From the NCBI RefSeq assembly GCF_000007705.1, contig NC_005085.1:1435752-1499751 (forward strand): DNA of 64,000 bases, read 5' to 3'. Below, one piece after another: positions 1 through 8,087 of the stretch. The notes under the pieces were generated by a model. It did not search any database. It was given only the letters and a program-made list of their open reading frames with translations, and was not told where the DNA came from. Source of the stretch: Chromobacterium violaceum ATCC 12472. Lineage in GTDB: Bacteria > Pseudomonadota > Gammaproteobacteria > Burkholderiales > Chromobacteriaceae. Made by a program: the position numbers and the translations under genes. The stretch's first letter is position 1. Each line of letters starts with the position of its first letter.

Positions 1-1320
1 CGGATGTTCCATTACCTGGCTGAGTATGCCAAGTGGCAATATATAAGAAATTATCAACCGGATGAGGTATTTTGGCTGAATGTGAATCAGCTGTATCGAT
101 TCGCCGAGCAGCGCGGCTGGGATAGCCATCCGGTTTTTCTGTTTGGCGAGAAGAGCGCCGCGACCACGGTGCAGGATTTGTATCTGGCATTGCAAATGAT
201 GTCGGTGCTGAGCAATGGCAATCTCAATGCGCGCCAGGTCAATTTTTCCTATGAGTTGCTGGCCTTGCTCAGCAATCGGATGACGATCAGCAAATCCCAC
301 TTCGCCGATGCCAGTTTTTACGTTTCCCTGGTCGACCCCAAGCCGGCGTCGCGGGCAAAGGGCGAGGTGGCCAGCGAAAGCGCGCGTTACTGGAGCACGG
401 CGGAACTGGTGGAAATTCTGCACGGCTGGGCGGTCGTGATGGAGGCGGGACGAATCCCTCCCGAATTGAAGCGGCTGATCGAGCCGGGCATAGACGCGTC
501 TCTGCTGCGCGTGTTGACGCGGGAGTGGGCGGCCAAGCCGGTGCTGTTCGAGCGCGCCGAGCGGGTGGCGGTCAGCAACCGCCAGGTGGAGGTCGCGCAC
601 CGCTTGCATCTTCTGCACAAATTGATCCGCAAGCCGGACGAGGAGCAGATGCAGAGCCAGCGCGGCGTGGACAAGGACAGTTACGAGGATGCGGCCAATA
701 TCCGCATCTATGGCTTTGTCACCAGCCGCAAGCGGGACAAGACGTCATCGCCGCTGCCGGCGACCAGTTCGTTGTCCTTGTCGGGTGAAACCGCAGAGGC
801 TGCGTTGCCGCAGGAGTTCCAGAAGTGGTCGCTGGAGAATGTCAGCCAGACGGGCCTGGGCGTGACGCTGGACGTGATGGGCAACGAGTGGGTGGGTCTG
901 GGCAGCCTGATCGGTTTTCGCGAGCCGGAGCAGGAGGGTTGGAGCCTCGGCATCATACGCCGCGTCAAGCGCACCAGCAGGGAGCGCATCTATCTGGGGG
1001 TGGAGACGCTGAGCACGCGGCCTTTGGCGGCTTCGTTGCGGCCGACCGACGCCCGCCTGATCGATCCCACGCTGCCGCCTGACCAAGTGTGGCTGGCCGG
1101 GCACATCAGCCTGTTCATGCCGTACCGGAAGGCGGGCAAGCTGATCAACGCGCTCATCCTGCCGCTGTCGCTGTATATGCTGGGTAAGCAGTTCTACATG
1201 ACCGCGCGCGGCAAGCATTTCCAGATTGCGCTGGGCAAGGTGATGGAAAAGGGCAGCGACTGGTGCATGGCCGAGGTGGAGCTGGTCAAGACGCTGGACA
1301 AGCTTCCCGTGGCGATGTGA
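1..1320 (+). CDS. PilZ-like hypothetical protein, 5' end probably cut by window edge
   Basis: The frame is open to the first base of the window. The first ATG is at position 4 with no room for a visible ribosome binding site, so the true start may lie upstream. About 438 residues are visible. The N-terminal two thirds is mostly helical and matches no family I recognise. Around residues 275-345 a stretch with W-x-x-E-N-x-S-x-x-G-x-G recalls the beta-barrel of PilZ-type c-di-GMP effectors, but the classical RxxxR motif is not obvious. No signal peptide or membrane segment is seen. A bidirectional terminator follows directly. The PilZ reading is tentative. Confidence 0.55.
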   Translation, partial: RMFHYLAEYAKWQYIRNYQPDEVFWLNVNQLYRFAEQRGWDSHPVFLFGEKSAATTVQDLYLALQMMSVLSNGNLNARQVNFSYELLALLSNRMTISKSHFADASFYVSLVDPKPASRAKGEVASESARYWSTAELVEILHGWAVVMEAGRIPPELKRLIEPGIDASLLRVLTREWAAKPVLFERAERVAVSNRQVEVAHRLHLLHKLIRKPDEEQMQSQRGVDKDSYEDAANIRIYGFVTSRKRDKTSSPLPATSSLSLSGETAEAALPQEFQKWSLENVSQTGLGVTLDVMGNEWVGLGSLIGFREPEQEGWSLGIIRRVKRTSRERIYLGVETLSTRPLAASLRPTDARLIDPTLPPDQVWLAGHISLFMPYRKAGKLINALILPLSLYMLGKQFYMTARGKHFQIALGKVMEKGSDWCMAEVELVKTLDKLPVAM

Positions 1321-1333
1321 GTCGAGTGGCATG

Positions 1334-1361
1334 AAAAAAGCCGGCGAATGCCGGCTTTTTT
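1334..1361. terminator. bidirectional rho-independent terminator
   Basis: An AGCCGGC-GAAT-GCCGGCT hairpin is flanked by A6 on the left and T6 on the right. It sits between the convergent stops at 1320 (plus) and 1373 (minus), so it can serve both genes. Confidence 0.85.
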
Positions 1362-1372
1362 GATCGAGGCGA

Positions 1373-2509
1373 TTATTCGCCGCGGGCCAGGTCGTTCAGC
1401 ACCGCGTAGATCGGGCTAAGCGCGGATTCGCCGAGGCGCAGGCTGCGTTGGCCGTTCCAGCCGAAGTCGTCGTCCGGCAGGTTGTGGTTGTCCTTGAACG
1501 GCATCTCCAGCGTGAAGGCCAGGCAGCCGAACTGTTCGCAGACCCAGTTGGTGGCGATGCCGGGATTGGCCTTGCCCGGTTCGTTGCGCGGGTAGCCGTG
1601 CTCGGTCTGGAAGTCGGGGCTGGCCAGCAGGAAATGGTGGCGGAAACTGTCGGCCAGCTTTTCCAGCCTTGCGTTCCAGGACGGCACGCCTTCGGTTCCG
1701 GCCAGGAATACGTAAGGGATGTTCTCGTCGCCGTGGATGTCCAGGAACAGGTCCACCCCGGTTTCCAGCATCTTCTGGCGCACCACCAGCACTTCCGGAC
1801 TGGTTTCCGCGCTGGGGTTGGCCCATTCCCGATTGAGGTTGGCGCCGGCCGCGTTGGTGCGCAGGTTGCCGAGCACCGAGCCGTCGGGATTCATGTTCGG
1901 CACCACGTAGAAGGTCGCGCGGTCCAGCAGCGCGCGGCTGGTCGGATCTTGCGGATCCAGCAGGCGATTGAGGAGGCCCTCGATGAACCACTCCGCCATC
2001 GTTTCGCCGGGGTGCTGGCGTGCGGTGATCCAGATCTTCAGGTCCGACTCCACCTCATGGCCTATGGTCAGCAGGTTCATGTCGCGGCCTTGCACCGTGG
2101 AGCCGAGGTCGGACACCTGGCACAGGCCGGAGCCCTGGGCCTGGCCGATCAGGTTGAGGTGCTGATCGTAGGAATACGGCTCGAAGTAGGCGTAGTAGAT
2201 GCTGCCGGACAACGGCACGTGTTCGATCACCATCACGCCGTCTTCGTAGCGGGTCGGGACGCGGAACCAGTTGACGCGGTCGTAGGAGGCCATCGCTTGG
2301 TAGTCGACCCAGCCTTGCGGGTACGCGCATTCTGCCGCATTGAGGAAGCGGAAGGTGCAGTGTTGGTAGGCAGCCCCTTGCACGCGGAAGTAGAACCACT
2401 GCGCGAATTCGGCCGCGTTGTCGCGGCGGATGCGCAGTTGGATGTCTTCAAGGCTGTCGGCGGAGACGATCTCGATGCTGCCTGCGTCGAAGTTGCTGCT
2501 GATTTTCAT
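1373..2509 (-). CDS. M14-family zinc carboxypeptidase
   Basis: This 378-residue protein belongs to the M14 metallocarboxypeptidase family (the M14_6/AGBL-like group with an N-terminal beta-sandwich). The zinc ligands are visible: HPGE around residue 165 gives the first His and Glu, and the His of LDIHGDE gives the third. The Glu in FTLEMPF fits the general base. It probably trims C-terminal residues from peptides in the cytosol, because no signal peptide is present. I chose the ATG at 2509 (MKISSNFDAG) over an in-frame start 23 codons upstream, since homologues begin near this motif. It stands alone, convergent with the preceding gene. The substrate is unknown. Confidence 0.85.
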   Translation of the reverse strand: MKISSNFDAGSIEIVSADSLEDIQLRIRRDNAAEFAQWFYFRVQGAAYQHCTFRFLNAAECAYPQGWVDYQAMASYDRVNWFRVPTRYEDGVMVIEHVPLSGSIYYAYFEPYSYDQHLNLIGQAQGSGLCQVSDLGSTVQGRDMNLLTIGHEVESDLKIWITARQHPGETMAEWFIEGLLNRLLDPQDPTSRALLDRATFYVVPNMNPDGSVLGNLRTNAAGANLNREWANPSAETSPEVLVVRQKMLETGVDLFLDIHGDENIPYVFLAGTEGVPSWNARLEKLADSFRHHFLLASPDFQTEHGYPRNEPGKANPGIATNWVCEQFGCLAFTLEMPFKDNHNLPDDDFGWNGQRSLRLGESALSPIYAVLNDLARGE

Positions 2510-2589
2510 GCGGGAAACCTGTGGTGCTTGCTCAATCTGGTAAAACGGGATTGTACCGCCGCAGCCGGGGACGCGCACCCGTTAATGCG

Positions 2590-2613
2590 AAAACCCCGCC
2601 TCGTGGCGGGGTT
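2590..2613 (-). terminator. rho-independent terminator of phaP
   Basis: An AACCCCGCC-ACGA-GGCGGGGTT stem on the minus strand is followed by a T tract (A4 on the plus strand at its left edge). It lies 22 bases past the phaP stop. Confidence 0.8.
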
Positions 2614-2634
2614 GCGGCGACGGGCGCGGGCCGT

Positions 2635-3189
2635 TCAGACGGTGGCGCCGCGCTTGGCGGAGTTCTTCACCGCGTCGGCGGTGGCGCTGGTGGCGGCCTT
2701 GACGCTGCTGTCGGTGAATTCGGCCACTTGCTGGGCGGCCTTGCTGAAGGTGTTGACCGCGGCGGCGGCGGCGGCGACCGAGGTTTTCACCGCGTTCAGC
2801 GTGGCGTCGGAGCCGGCGGGGGCGTTCTTCGCCACGGACTCGATCGAGCTGATCAGCGACTTGTTGAACTGGCCCACGCTGTCTTCGACCAGCTTGCTCA
2901 GTTCGCTCTGCGCGCCGGACACCACCTCGTACAGATTGCGGGAGTGGCTGACGAGCTTGTCGACCGACTGGGTGGCCAGCTTGTTCAGGTGGTTGATCGC
3001 TTCCTGGGAGTCCTTGAACTCGGTCAGTTGCTTGGCGGCCTTGGTATGGTCTTCCAGCGACTGCTTGGACGCTTCCAGTTGCAGCTTGATCAGGCGCTCG
3101 GTGCTGTCCAGCGCGATCTGGGCGAAGCGCAGCGTGGACTCGATGCCGGTCAGGGAAAGCTTATTCAGCTGTTCGTTGTTGTAGGACAT
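2635..3189 (-). CDS. phaP: phasin family protein (PHA granule coat)
   Basis: This 184-residue phasin coats polyhydroxyalkanoate granules and controls their number and size. It is mostly amphipathic helix, with the typical N-terminal phasin segment (LSLTGIESTLRFAQIALDST), a Leu/Lys heptad-like middle, and an Ala/Ser/Lys-rich tail ending NSAKRGATV. There is no signal peptide. The length is usual for phasins. It is transcribed away from phaR, and the shared 187-base spacer contains a perfect inverted repeat that fits autoregulated repression by PhaR. The PHA synthase gene is not in this window. Confidence 0.9.
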   Translation of the reverse strand: MSYNNEQLNKLSLTGIESTLRFAQIALDSTERLIKLQLEASKQSLEDHTKAAKQLTEFKDSQEAINHLNKLATQSVDKLVSHSRNLYEVVSGAQSELSKLVEDSVGQFNKSLISSIESVAKNAPAGSDATLNAVKTSVAAAAAAVNTFSKAAQQVAEFTDSSVKAATSATADAVKNSAKRGATV

Positions 3190-3245
3190 GGTGTAAAACC
3201 TCCATTACGTGGAAAATGGGGTCCGACTGTGTTCCGTTGAGGGGT

Positions 3246-3262
3246 ATTGTGCGCCGCACAAT
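3246..3262. promoter_or_regulatory. inverted repeat, probable PhaR operator of phaP
   Basis: ATTGTGCG-C-CGCACAAT has perfect 8-base arms around one base. It lies 57 bases upstream of phaP, between phaP and phaR. A half copy (GCGCACAA at 3341-3348) lies just ahead of phaR. PhaR regulators are known to repress phaP through TGC/GCA-rich sites, so the assignment is reasonable but inferred. Confidence 0.6.
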
Positions 3263-3376
3263 GACGCGTAAATGTAGCACAGGGCGCTGAGGGGGGGTAG
3301 AAGATTTGCTCTAGTCTGTTGTATTTATGTTAGATTGCCAGCGCACAACACCACGAAGATAAACCAGGAGCGTTAA

Positions 3377-3937
3377 ATGAGTGTTGAGAAACGGGTCATC
3401 AAGAAGTACCCGAACCGCCGTCTGTACGATACCGCCACCAGTTCCTACATTACTTTGGGGGATGTCAAACAGTTGGTTCTGGACAATGTTGACATCCAGG
3501 TGCTGGACGCCAAGACCCAGGAAGACATCACCCGCAGCGTGCTGCTGCAGATCATTCTGGAAGAGGAAAACGGCGGCATGCCGATGTTCAGCTATGAAGT
3601 GCTGACCCAGTTCATCCGCTACTATGGCCAGGCCATGCAGGGCATGATGGGGCCTTTCCTGGAAAAGAATCTCCAGCTGTTCTCGCAGCTGCAGCAGAAA
3701 ATGCAGGAGCAGACCCGCGCGATGTACGGCGACAACGCGATGCTGAACACCACGCTGTGGGGCGAGTTCATGAAGCTGCAGGGGCCGGCGATCCAGAACA
3801 TGATGGCCAACTACATGGAGCAGAGCACCGGCATGTTCCTGGAAATGCAGAACCGCATGCAGGAGCAAACCAAGCAGCTGTTCGGCGGTTTCGGTTTTCC
3901 CGGCTATCCGGGGGCGGAAGACAAGGACAAATCCTGA
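3377..3937 (+). CDS. phaR: polyhydroxyalkanoate synthesis repressor PhaR
   Basis: This 186-residue regulator carries the conserved PHA-accumulation DNA-binding domain at its start (RVIKKYPNRRLYDTATSSYI, residues 6-25). The PHB-binding repeats follow (LTQFIRYYGQAMQGMMGPFLE and similar). The Gln/Met-rich C-terminal half is predicted helical. PhaR binds nascent PHA granules; when polymer is scarce it represses phaP and its own gene. The ATG has a good ribosome binding site (CAGGAG, 8 bases upstream). It is divergent from phaP. Confidence 0.93.
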   Translation: MSVEKRVIKKYPNRRLYDTATSSYITLGDVKQLVLDNVDIQVLDAKTQEDITRSVLLQIILEEENGGMPMFSYEVLTQFIRYYGQAMQGMMGPFLEKNLQLFSQLQQKMQEQTRAMYGDNAMLNTTLWGEFMKLQGPAIQNMMANYMEQSTGMFLEMQNRMQEQTKQLFGGFGFPGYPGAEDKDKS

Positions 3938-3961
3938 GCGGCGCGCGTTCGGGATGCGATA

Positions 3962-3996
3962 GGGCCGGGGATGCCATTCCCCGGCCTTGTTTTTTC
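3962..3996 (+). terminator. rho-independent terminator of phaR
   Basis: GGCCGGGG-ATGCCATT-CCCCGGCC is followed by TTGTTTTTT. It starts 25 bases past the phaR stop and ends before the next gene's ribosome binding site. Confidence 0.85.
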
Positions 3997-4025
3997 CCGC
4001 GGGCAGAATGGGTAGGGAGGCGCGC

Positions 4026-5330
4026 ATGAGCGCGGATCACGACGAAGGCCTGCGCCGCGCCCAGCGGCTGCACCTGTCCGGCGATGCCGACGGCGCGGAG
4101 CGGGCCTACCGCGCCTTGCTGGACGACGCGGCGCTTGGCGCGCCTGCCGCGCATTGGCTGGGCTTCCTGCTGATGCAGCAAGGCCGGCTGGACGAGGCGC
4201 TGGCCTGGCTGGAACGGGTGGTGGCGGCGGATGACGGCCATGCGGAGTGGCATTTCAACCTGGGCCTCGTCCGCGCCAGGCTTGGGCGTTCGGAGGAGGC
4301 GGTCTTCGCATTGCGGGAAGCCGCGCGGCGCGACCCGTCACGCTATTTCTACTGGACCAATCTGGGCGCGCAGCTGATGCGCGGCGGACAGGATGCCGAG
4401 GCCGAGCAGGCATTGCGCCGCGCGGCGTCCCTGGACCCGCACTGTCCGGATGCCTTTTACCTGCTGACTGAAATGCTGCTGAGGCAGGGACGGCATGCCG
4501 AAGCCCGGCGCTGCAACGCGCAAGGCGTGCTGGCGGAGCCGCCGGGGAAGATGGCGCCGATCGCGGTGGGGCAGGCGTTGTGCGAATTGGGCCGGTCAGA
4601 AGAGGCCAGGTCGCTCGCCCAAAGCTGGCTGCTGGCGCAGCCCGGCCACCCAGTCGCGCGGCATATGCTGGCGGCGTTCGGCGGCGGCGATGCGCCTGCT
4701 GACGGCGACGACGAATACGTGGGCTGCGCCTTCGATGCGGCGGCGGCCAGCTTCGACCAGGATCTGTCCCGCCTGCGCTACCAGGGGCCGTCGTGGACGG
4801 CGGCCTGTCTGGCCGGGCTCTCCCTTGCGCCGAAGTCGTTGTCCGCGCTGGACCTGGGCTGCGGCACGGGCTTGATCGGCGAGGTTCTGCAACCTTGGGC
4901 GAGCAGGCTGGACGGCGTGGACCTGAGCGCAGGCATGCTGGCGCGCGCCGGGGCCAAGGGAATATACGATAGCCTGGAGCAGGCGGAACTGCGCGCCTTT
5001 CTCCGCCAGACGGACAGGACATACCAGTTGATCGCCTGCATGGACACGCTGCCTTACCTGGGCGAACTGGATGCGCTGTTCATGTTGCTGGCCGAGAGGA
5101 TGGCGCCCGGCGGCCTGCTGCTGTTCTGCACCGAGAGCCTGGAGGATGGCGAGGCCGGGGATGGCCGGCTGCATCACAGCGGGCGCTACCGCCATCATTC
5201 CCGCTACCTGGACCGTCTGCTGGCGGTCGGCTGGGATGTGCTGGAAAGAGCGCGCATGCCGGTCCGGGACGAGGCGGGCTGTCCGGTATGGGGCGATTTC
5301 GTCTGCGCGAGAAAGGTTTTTGCCGCTTAG
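4026..5330 (+). CDS. TPR-repeat SAM-dependent methyltransferase
   Basis: This protein has 434 residues. Residues 1-215 are tetratricopeptide repeats (motifs such as AERAYRALLDDAALGAPAAHWLGF and HAEWHFNLGLVRARLGRSEEAVFALREAAR style units). Residues 230-434 are a class I methyltransferase with motif I LDLGCGTGLIGE (Asp276), an acidic DGVDLSAGMLARA strand and a PGGLLLFCTE strand. It resembles proteobacterial TPR-methyltransferases whose targets are unknown. I prefer the ATG at 4026 because GGTAGGGAGG lies just upstream; the longer frame from 3987 runs through the phaR terminator. It looks monocistronic. Confidence 0.8.
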   Translation: MSADHDEGLRRAQRLHLSGDADGAERAYRALLDDAALGAPAAHWLGFLLMQQGRLDEALAWLERVVAADDGHAEWHFNLGLVRARLGRSEEAVFALREAARRDPSRYFYWTNLGAQLMRGGQDAEAEQALRRAASLDPHCPDAFYLLTEMLLRQGRHAEARRCNAQGVLAEPPGKMAPIAVGQALCELGRSEEARSLAQSWLLAQPGHPVARHMLAAFGGGDAPADGDDEYVGCAFDAAAASFDQDLSRLRYQGPSWTAACLAGLSLAPKSLSALDLGCGTGLIGEVLQPWASRLDGVDLSAGMLARAGAKGIYDSLEQAELRAFLRQTDRTYQLIACMDTLPYLGELDALFMLLAERMAPGGLLLFCTESLEDGEAGDGRLHHSGRYRHHSRYLDRLLAVGWDVLERARMPVRDEAGCPVWGDFVCARKVFAA

Positions 5331-5460
5331 TTGCCACTATTTAAAATGAATTTCTATTGTATTTAACTGTTATTTGTAATTAATTTATATTGATTAATTG
5401 CTCTATTTTGGATATTCATAAAGTCATCGCCATGCGCCGGCGAGCGGCATCGCCCGCGCG
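5331..5460. other. AT-rich intergenic stretch upstream of the secreted lectin
   Basis: This short spacer is unusually AT-rich for the window (runs such as TTATTTGTAATTAATTTATATTG). No gene is seen. It may hold the promoter of the gene at 5494 or mark an H-NS-type silenced, horizontally acquired locus. Confidence 0.4.
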
Positions 5461-5493
5461 CGCTTTCCGTCAATCTAGGCAAGGATGACCGCG

Positions 5494-6579
5494 ATGACCG
5501 CCAAAAACACGCTTCCCCTGTTGTTGCTGCTTTCCCTATCCCCGTTGGCCCATTCCATGGGCAAGACGCCGGGCACCTATACCCACTACCGCTTTCCCGC
5601 ATCGGCATCCGCGGGGCTGGACGCCGTCGACTTCACCATCACGGTGAACCGCGATCCGGGTTATTCCGCCAATGTCTACTGGGCCAACCAGTTCGACCTG
5701 GTCGGCACGTCCGGCGCCTATACCGGCATGCAGAGCAATGGCGGCGGCAAGCGCACTTTCCTTTTTTCCGCCTGGGACACCACCGATGCCAGGGCCGGCA
5801 GCGCAGGCAGCTATTGCACCACCTTCTCCGGCGAGGGCACCGGCCGCAGCTGCCGCATCCACGTGGATTGGACGGAGGGGCACAGCTACCGCTTCCACGT
5901 CGCCTACGAGGCCGGCGGCTGGCTGGGCGTGACCGTCACCGATCAGACCAGCGGCGCAGCGTTCAAGCTGGGCAGCATCAAGACCGCGGCCAGCAAGATC
6001 TCGCCGCACAATATGGTCAACTGGGCCGAGTACTTCGAATGGAACAGCGACCGGGCAAGCTGCCTGGGCCAACCCTACAGCAAGGCGACCTTCGGCGTGC
6101 CGGCCGGCAGCGTCGGCGGCAAGCGGGTGCCGGCCAGCATCAGCGGCACTTCCGTCAGCAAGGCCTGCCCGGCTTTTTCCAAGGTCGCCGCCTATAGCCT
6201 GAGCAGCGTGCAGGAGAACGGCATCGGCAACTGCGCGCGCGGCCCGATCGCCAATGGCGGCCAGTGCCTGGACGCCAGCGGCGGGGTCGGCGAAGGCGCG
6301 GCCGCCATCACCTACGGCTGCCATGGCGGCGGCAACCAGGCCTGGGTGCATGCGCAGGATGGCTCGCTGCAACTGAAGGACAACTATTGCCTGGAGGAGC
6401 ACGCAGGCGGCGCGGACGTCCGCACTTGCAGCGGCGCATCCGCCTGGACCCGCAGCGGCGATGCGATACGCAGCGCCAAGAGCGGCTTGTGCCTGAGCGC
6501 CAATCGTTCAGGCCAGTCCGTCAGCCTGCTGCAATGCAGCGGCTCGGCCAGCCAGCGCTGGAGCCTGCCGCCGCGCTGA
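5494..6579 (+). CDS. secreted DUF3472-like protein with C-terminal ricin-type lectin domain
   Basis: This 361-residue protein has a clear signal peptide (MTAKNTLPLLLLLSLSPLAHS). Residues 22-210 resemble the DUF3472 beta-rich domain (ANVYWANQFDLVG, YTGMQ, FLFSAWDTTDAR, VNWAEYFEWN), often found with carbohydrate-binding modules. Residues 230-361 form a ricin-B lectin-type trefoil with Q-x-W elements (NQAW, SQRW) and paired Cys. AAGGA lies 8 bases ahead of the ATG at 5494, which therefore beats the ATG at 5485. The preceding 160 bases are strongly AT-rich. A paralogue lies at 8088. It may be an extracellular glycan-binding protein or effector; the function is unknown. Confidence 0.8.
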   Translation: MTAKNTLPLLLLLSLSPLAHSMGKTPGTYTHYRFPASASAGLDAVDFTITVNRDPGYSANVYWANQFDLVGTSGAYTGMQSNGGGKRTFLFSAWDTTDARAGSAGSYCTTFSGEGTGRSCRIHVDWTEGHSYRFHVAYEAGGWLGVTVTDQTSGAAFKLGSIKTAASKISPHNMVNWAEYFEWNSDRASCLGQPYSKATFGVPAGSVGGKRVPASISGTSVSKACPAFSKVAAYSLSSVQENGIGNCARGPIANGGQCLDASGGVGEGAAAITYGCHGGGNQAWVHAQDGSLQLKDNYCLEEHAGGADVRTCSGASAWTRSGDAIRSAKSGLCLSANRSGQSVSLLQCSGSASQRWSLPPR

Positions 6580-6645
6580 TGCCGCCGGGCCTCGGCCGCG
6601 CCTGGATGGCAGAGGCGGGAGGCCCAATTCGGGCCGGAAGGGCGC

Positions 6646-7749
6646 TCAGCCCTTGGCGGCCTTGTAAAGCTGGTCGAATACGGCCGGACCATTGGGACCC
6701 AGCAACGCGATCTTCACCGGCGTCCACACTTCGTTGGCGTGTCCGAACGCATGGACCAGCGCGGCGTGCTCCTGTTTCGACGGCGCATAGATCTTCACGC
6801 CAAGTTTGGCGAACTCCTGTTCGCAATATTTCCTGGCGTTCTGATAGGCGTCGAATTGCGCCGCCTGAATGGCCAGGAAGGCGTCGAGAAACTGGGTGCG
6901 GGTCGAGGCGTCGAGCGACTCGATGAAGTCGGTGCTGGAAATGGCCACCCAGCCGTCGTGAACCAGGCCGATGTCCGAAATGACGCCGATTTCGTTCTTG
7001 AGATTGTCCGGTCCTGAATAAAGCCCGACGATCGCGGGATCCAGCGCGTCGAACCGGCCGGCGCGCGCCGTCGCCGCGGTGAGGTTCCAGGGAATGGCGC
7101 GCGGAATGGCCTTGGCCAGCTTGTAGAACGTGCCCAGCGTTTTCGAATTCGGAATCCGGTACTGCACGCCGGCAAAGTCTTCGGGGGACCGTATCAATTT
7201 TCCGTAATGCCTGACCGTCGTCGCGGTTCTGGCGCCGATCACGTAGTGAAACAGGATTTTTATCCTGTGGGGGGCGGTTTTGGACAGGATGTATTTGTTC
7301 CAGGCATGGGAGCCTACCAGGCGCAGATAGCTGGCGTCATCGGCGGCCCAGAACGGGATGTTGATGATGTCGAACTCGTTCACCAGCGGGGACAGGTTGG
7401 CAATCGACAGCAGGCCGCCCTGCATAGCCTGATATTTGACGGCGTTGGCCAGCTGGGACTCGGAACCCCTGGCGCCTTTGTCATGGATTTTCACATACAC
7501 CTTGTTATTGGTGCTTTTCTCGACGATCTGCTTGATCTGCAAATGGACGTGGGGAGTGGTCAGGTAGTTTTCCGTCGCATAGACGGAGCCGAAGTTGAAT
7601 ACATATTTGGCCGCTCGTTCTTTCGCGATCTCTTCCGGGGCGGGCAGGGCTTCTTCCGCCCGCGATGTTTGCATCAGATTGGGCACGCACAAGCCCGCGC
7701 CTGCGGCTAGGGAGGCTTTCAACAGCGTTCGCCTGCTGAGCTTGTCCAT
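6646..7749 (-). CDS. TRAP-type solute-binding protein (DctP family), Tat signal
   Basis: This 367-residue protein begins with a twin-arginine signal (KLSRRTLLKASLAAGAGLCV), so it is probably exported folded to the periplasm. The body matches DctP-like TRAP solute-binding proteins: a VNEFDIINIPFWAADD strand, a RIPNSKTLGTFYKLAKAIPRAIPWN ligand-pocket segment with the conserved Arg, and a C-terminal helix. These proteins usually bind organic acids and hand them to DctQ/DctM permeases. No permease subunit is encoded nearby, so the protein is orphaned here. It sits between two lectin paralogues on the opposite strand. Confidence 0.8.
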   Translation of the reverse strand: MDKLSRRTLLKASLAAGAGLCVPNLMQTSRAEEALPAPEEIAKERAAKYVFNFGSVYATENYLTTPHVHLQIKQIVEKSTNNKVYVKIHDKGARGSESQLANAVKYQAMQGGLLSIANLSPLVNEFDIINIPFWAADDASYLRLVGSHAWNKYILSKTAPHRIKILFHYVIGARTATTVRHYGKLIRSPEDFAGVQYRIPNSKTLGTFYKLAKAIPRAIPWNLTAATARAGRFDALDPAIVGLYSGPDNLKNEIGVISDIGLVHDGWVAISSTDFIESLDASTRTQFLDAFLAIQAAQFDAYQNARKYCEQEFAKLGVKIYAPSKQEHAALVHAFGHANEVWTPVKIALLGPNGPAVFDQLYKAAKG

Positions 7750-8087
7750 GATGTCTATCTGTCCATTGCGCGGATGCCGTCGGCCAGTTTGAGGCGGGAC
7801 TGGGCCATCGAGGCAGCCTGGCTCGGTTCGCGGGGGGCGACGACAGGTCGCGGCGCCCGGCGCGCATTCGGCTTATTGTTGATAGCCCGTTTTGTGCGGA
7901 TGCACAAATGGTTCGCACGCGGAGCGTCGGCCGCCCGGAGGAAGACGGCTGGCATGAGCCACCGCCAGCTACGCCCCAGTCTGGCATAAGAGTTGACCGA
8001 ATTTGACCCCGCCGGATCAGTGCGGCCGCACGATGGCGCTTAGAGTCCAACGCGGCGGTATTCATTTTCAGATCGTCGGAGACGCGT
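7750..8087. other. divergent intergenic region without a gene
   Basis: These 338 bases separate the TRAP binding protein (minus) from the second lectin (plus). Short frames here look random. The one structured element is the palindrome at 7891-7908. GTTGACC at about 7992 could be a -35 for the lectin, but no convincing -10 follows. Confidence 0.4.
7891..7908. promoter_or_regulatory. operator-like inverted repeat
   Basis: TTTGTGC-GGAT-GCACAAA has perfect 7-base arms. It sits about 140 bases upstream of the TRAP binding protein and 180 upstream of the lectin. The arms resemble those of the phaP/phaR palindrome but the spacing differs. The regulator is unknown. Confidence 0.45.
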
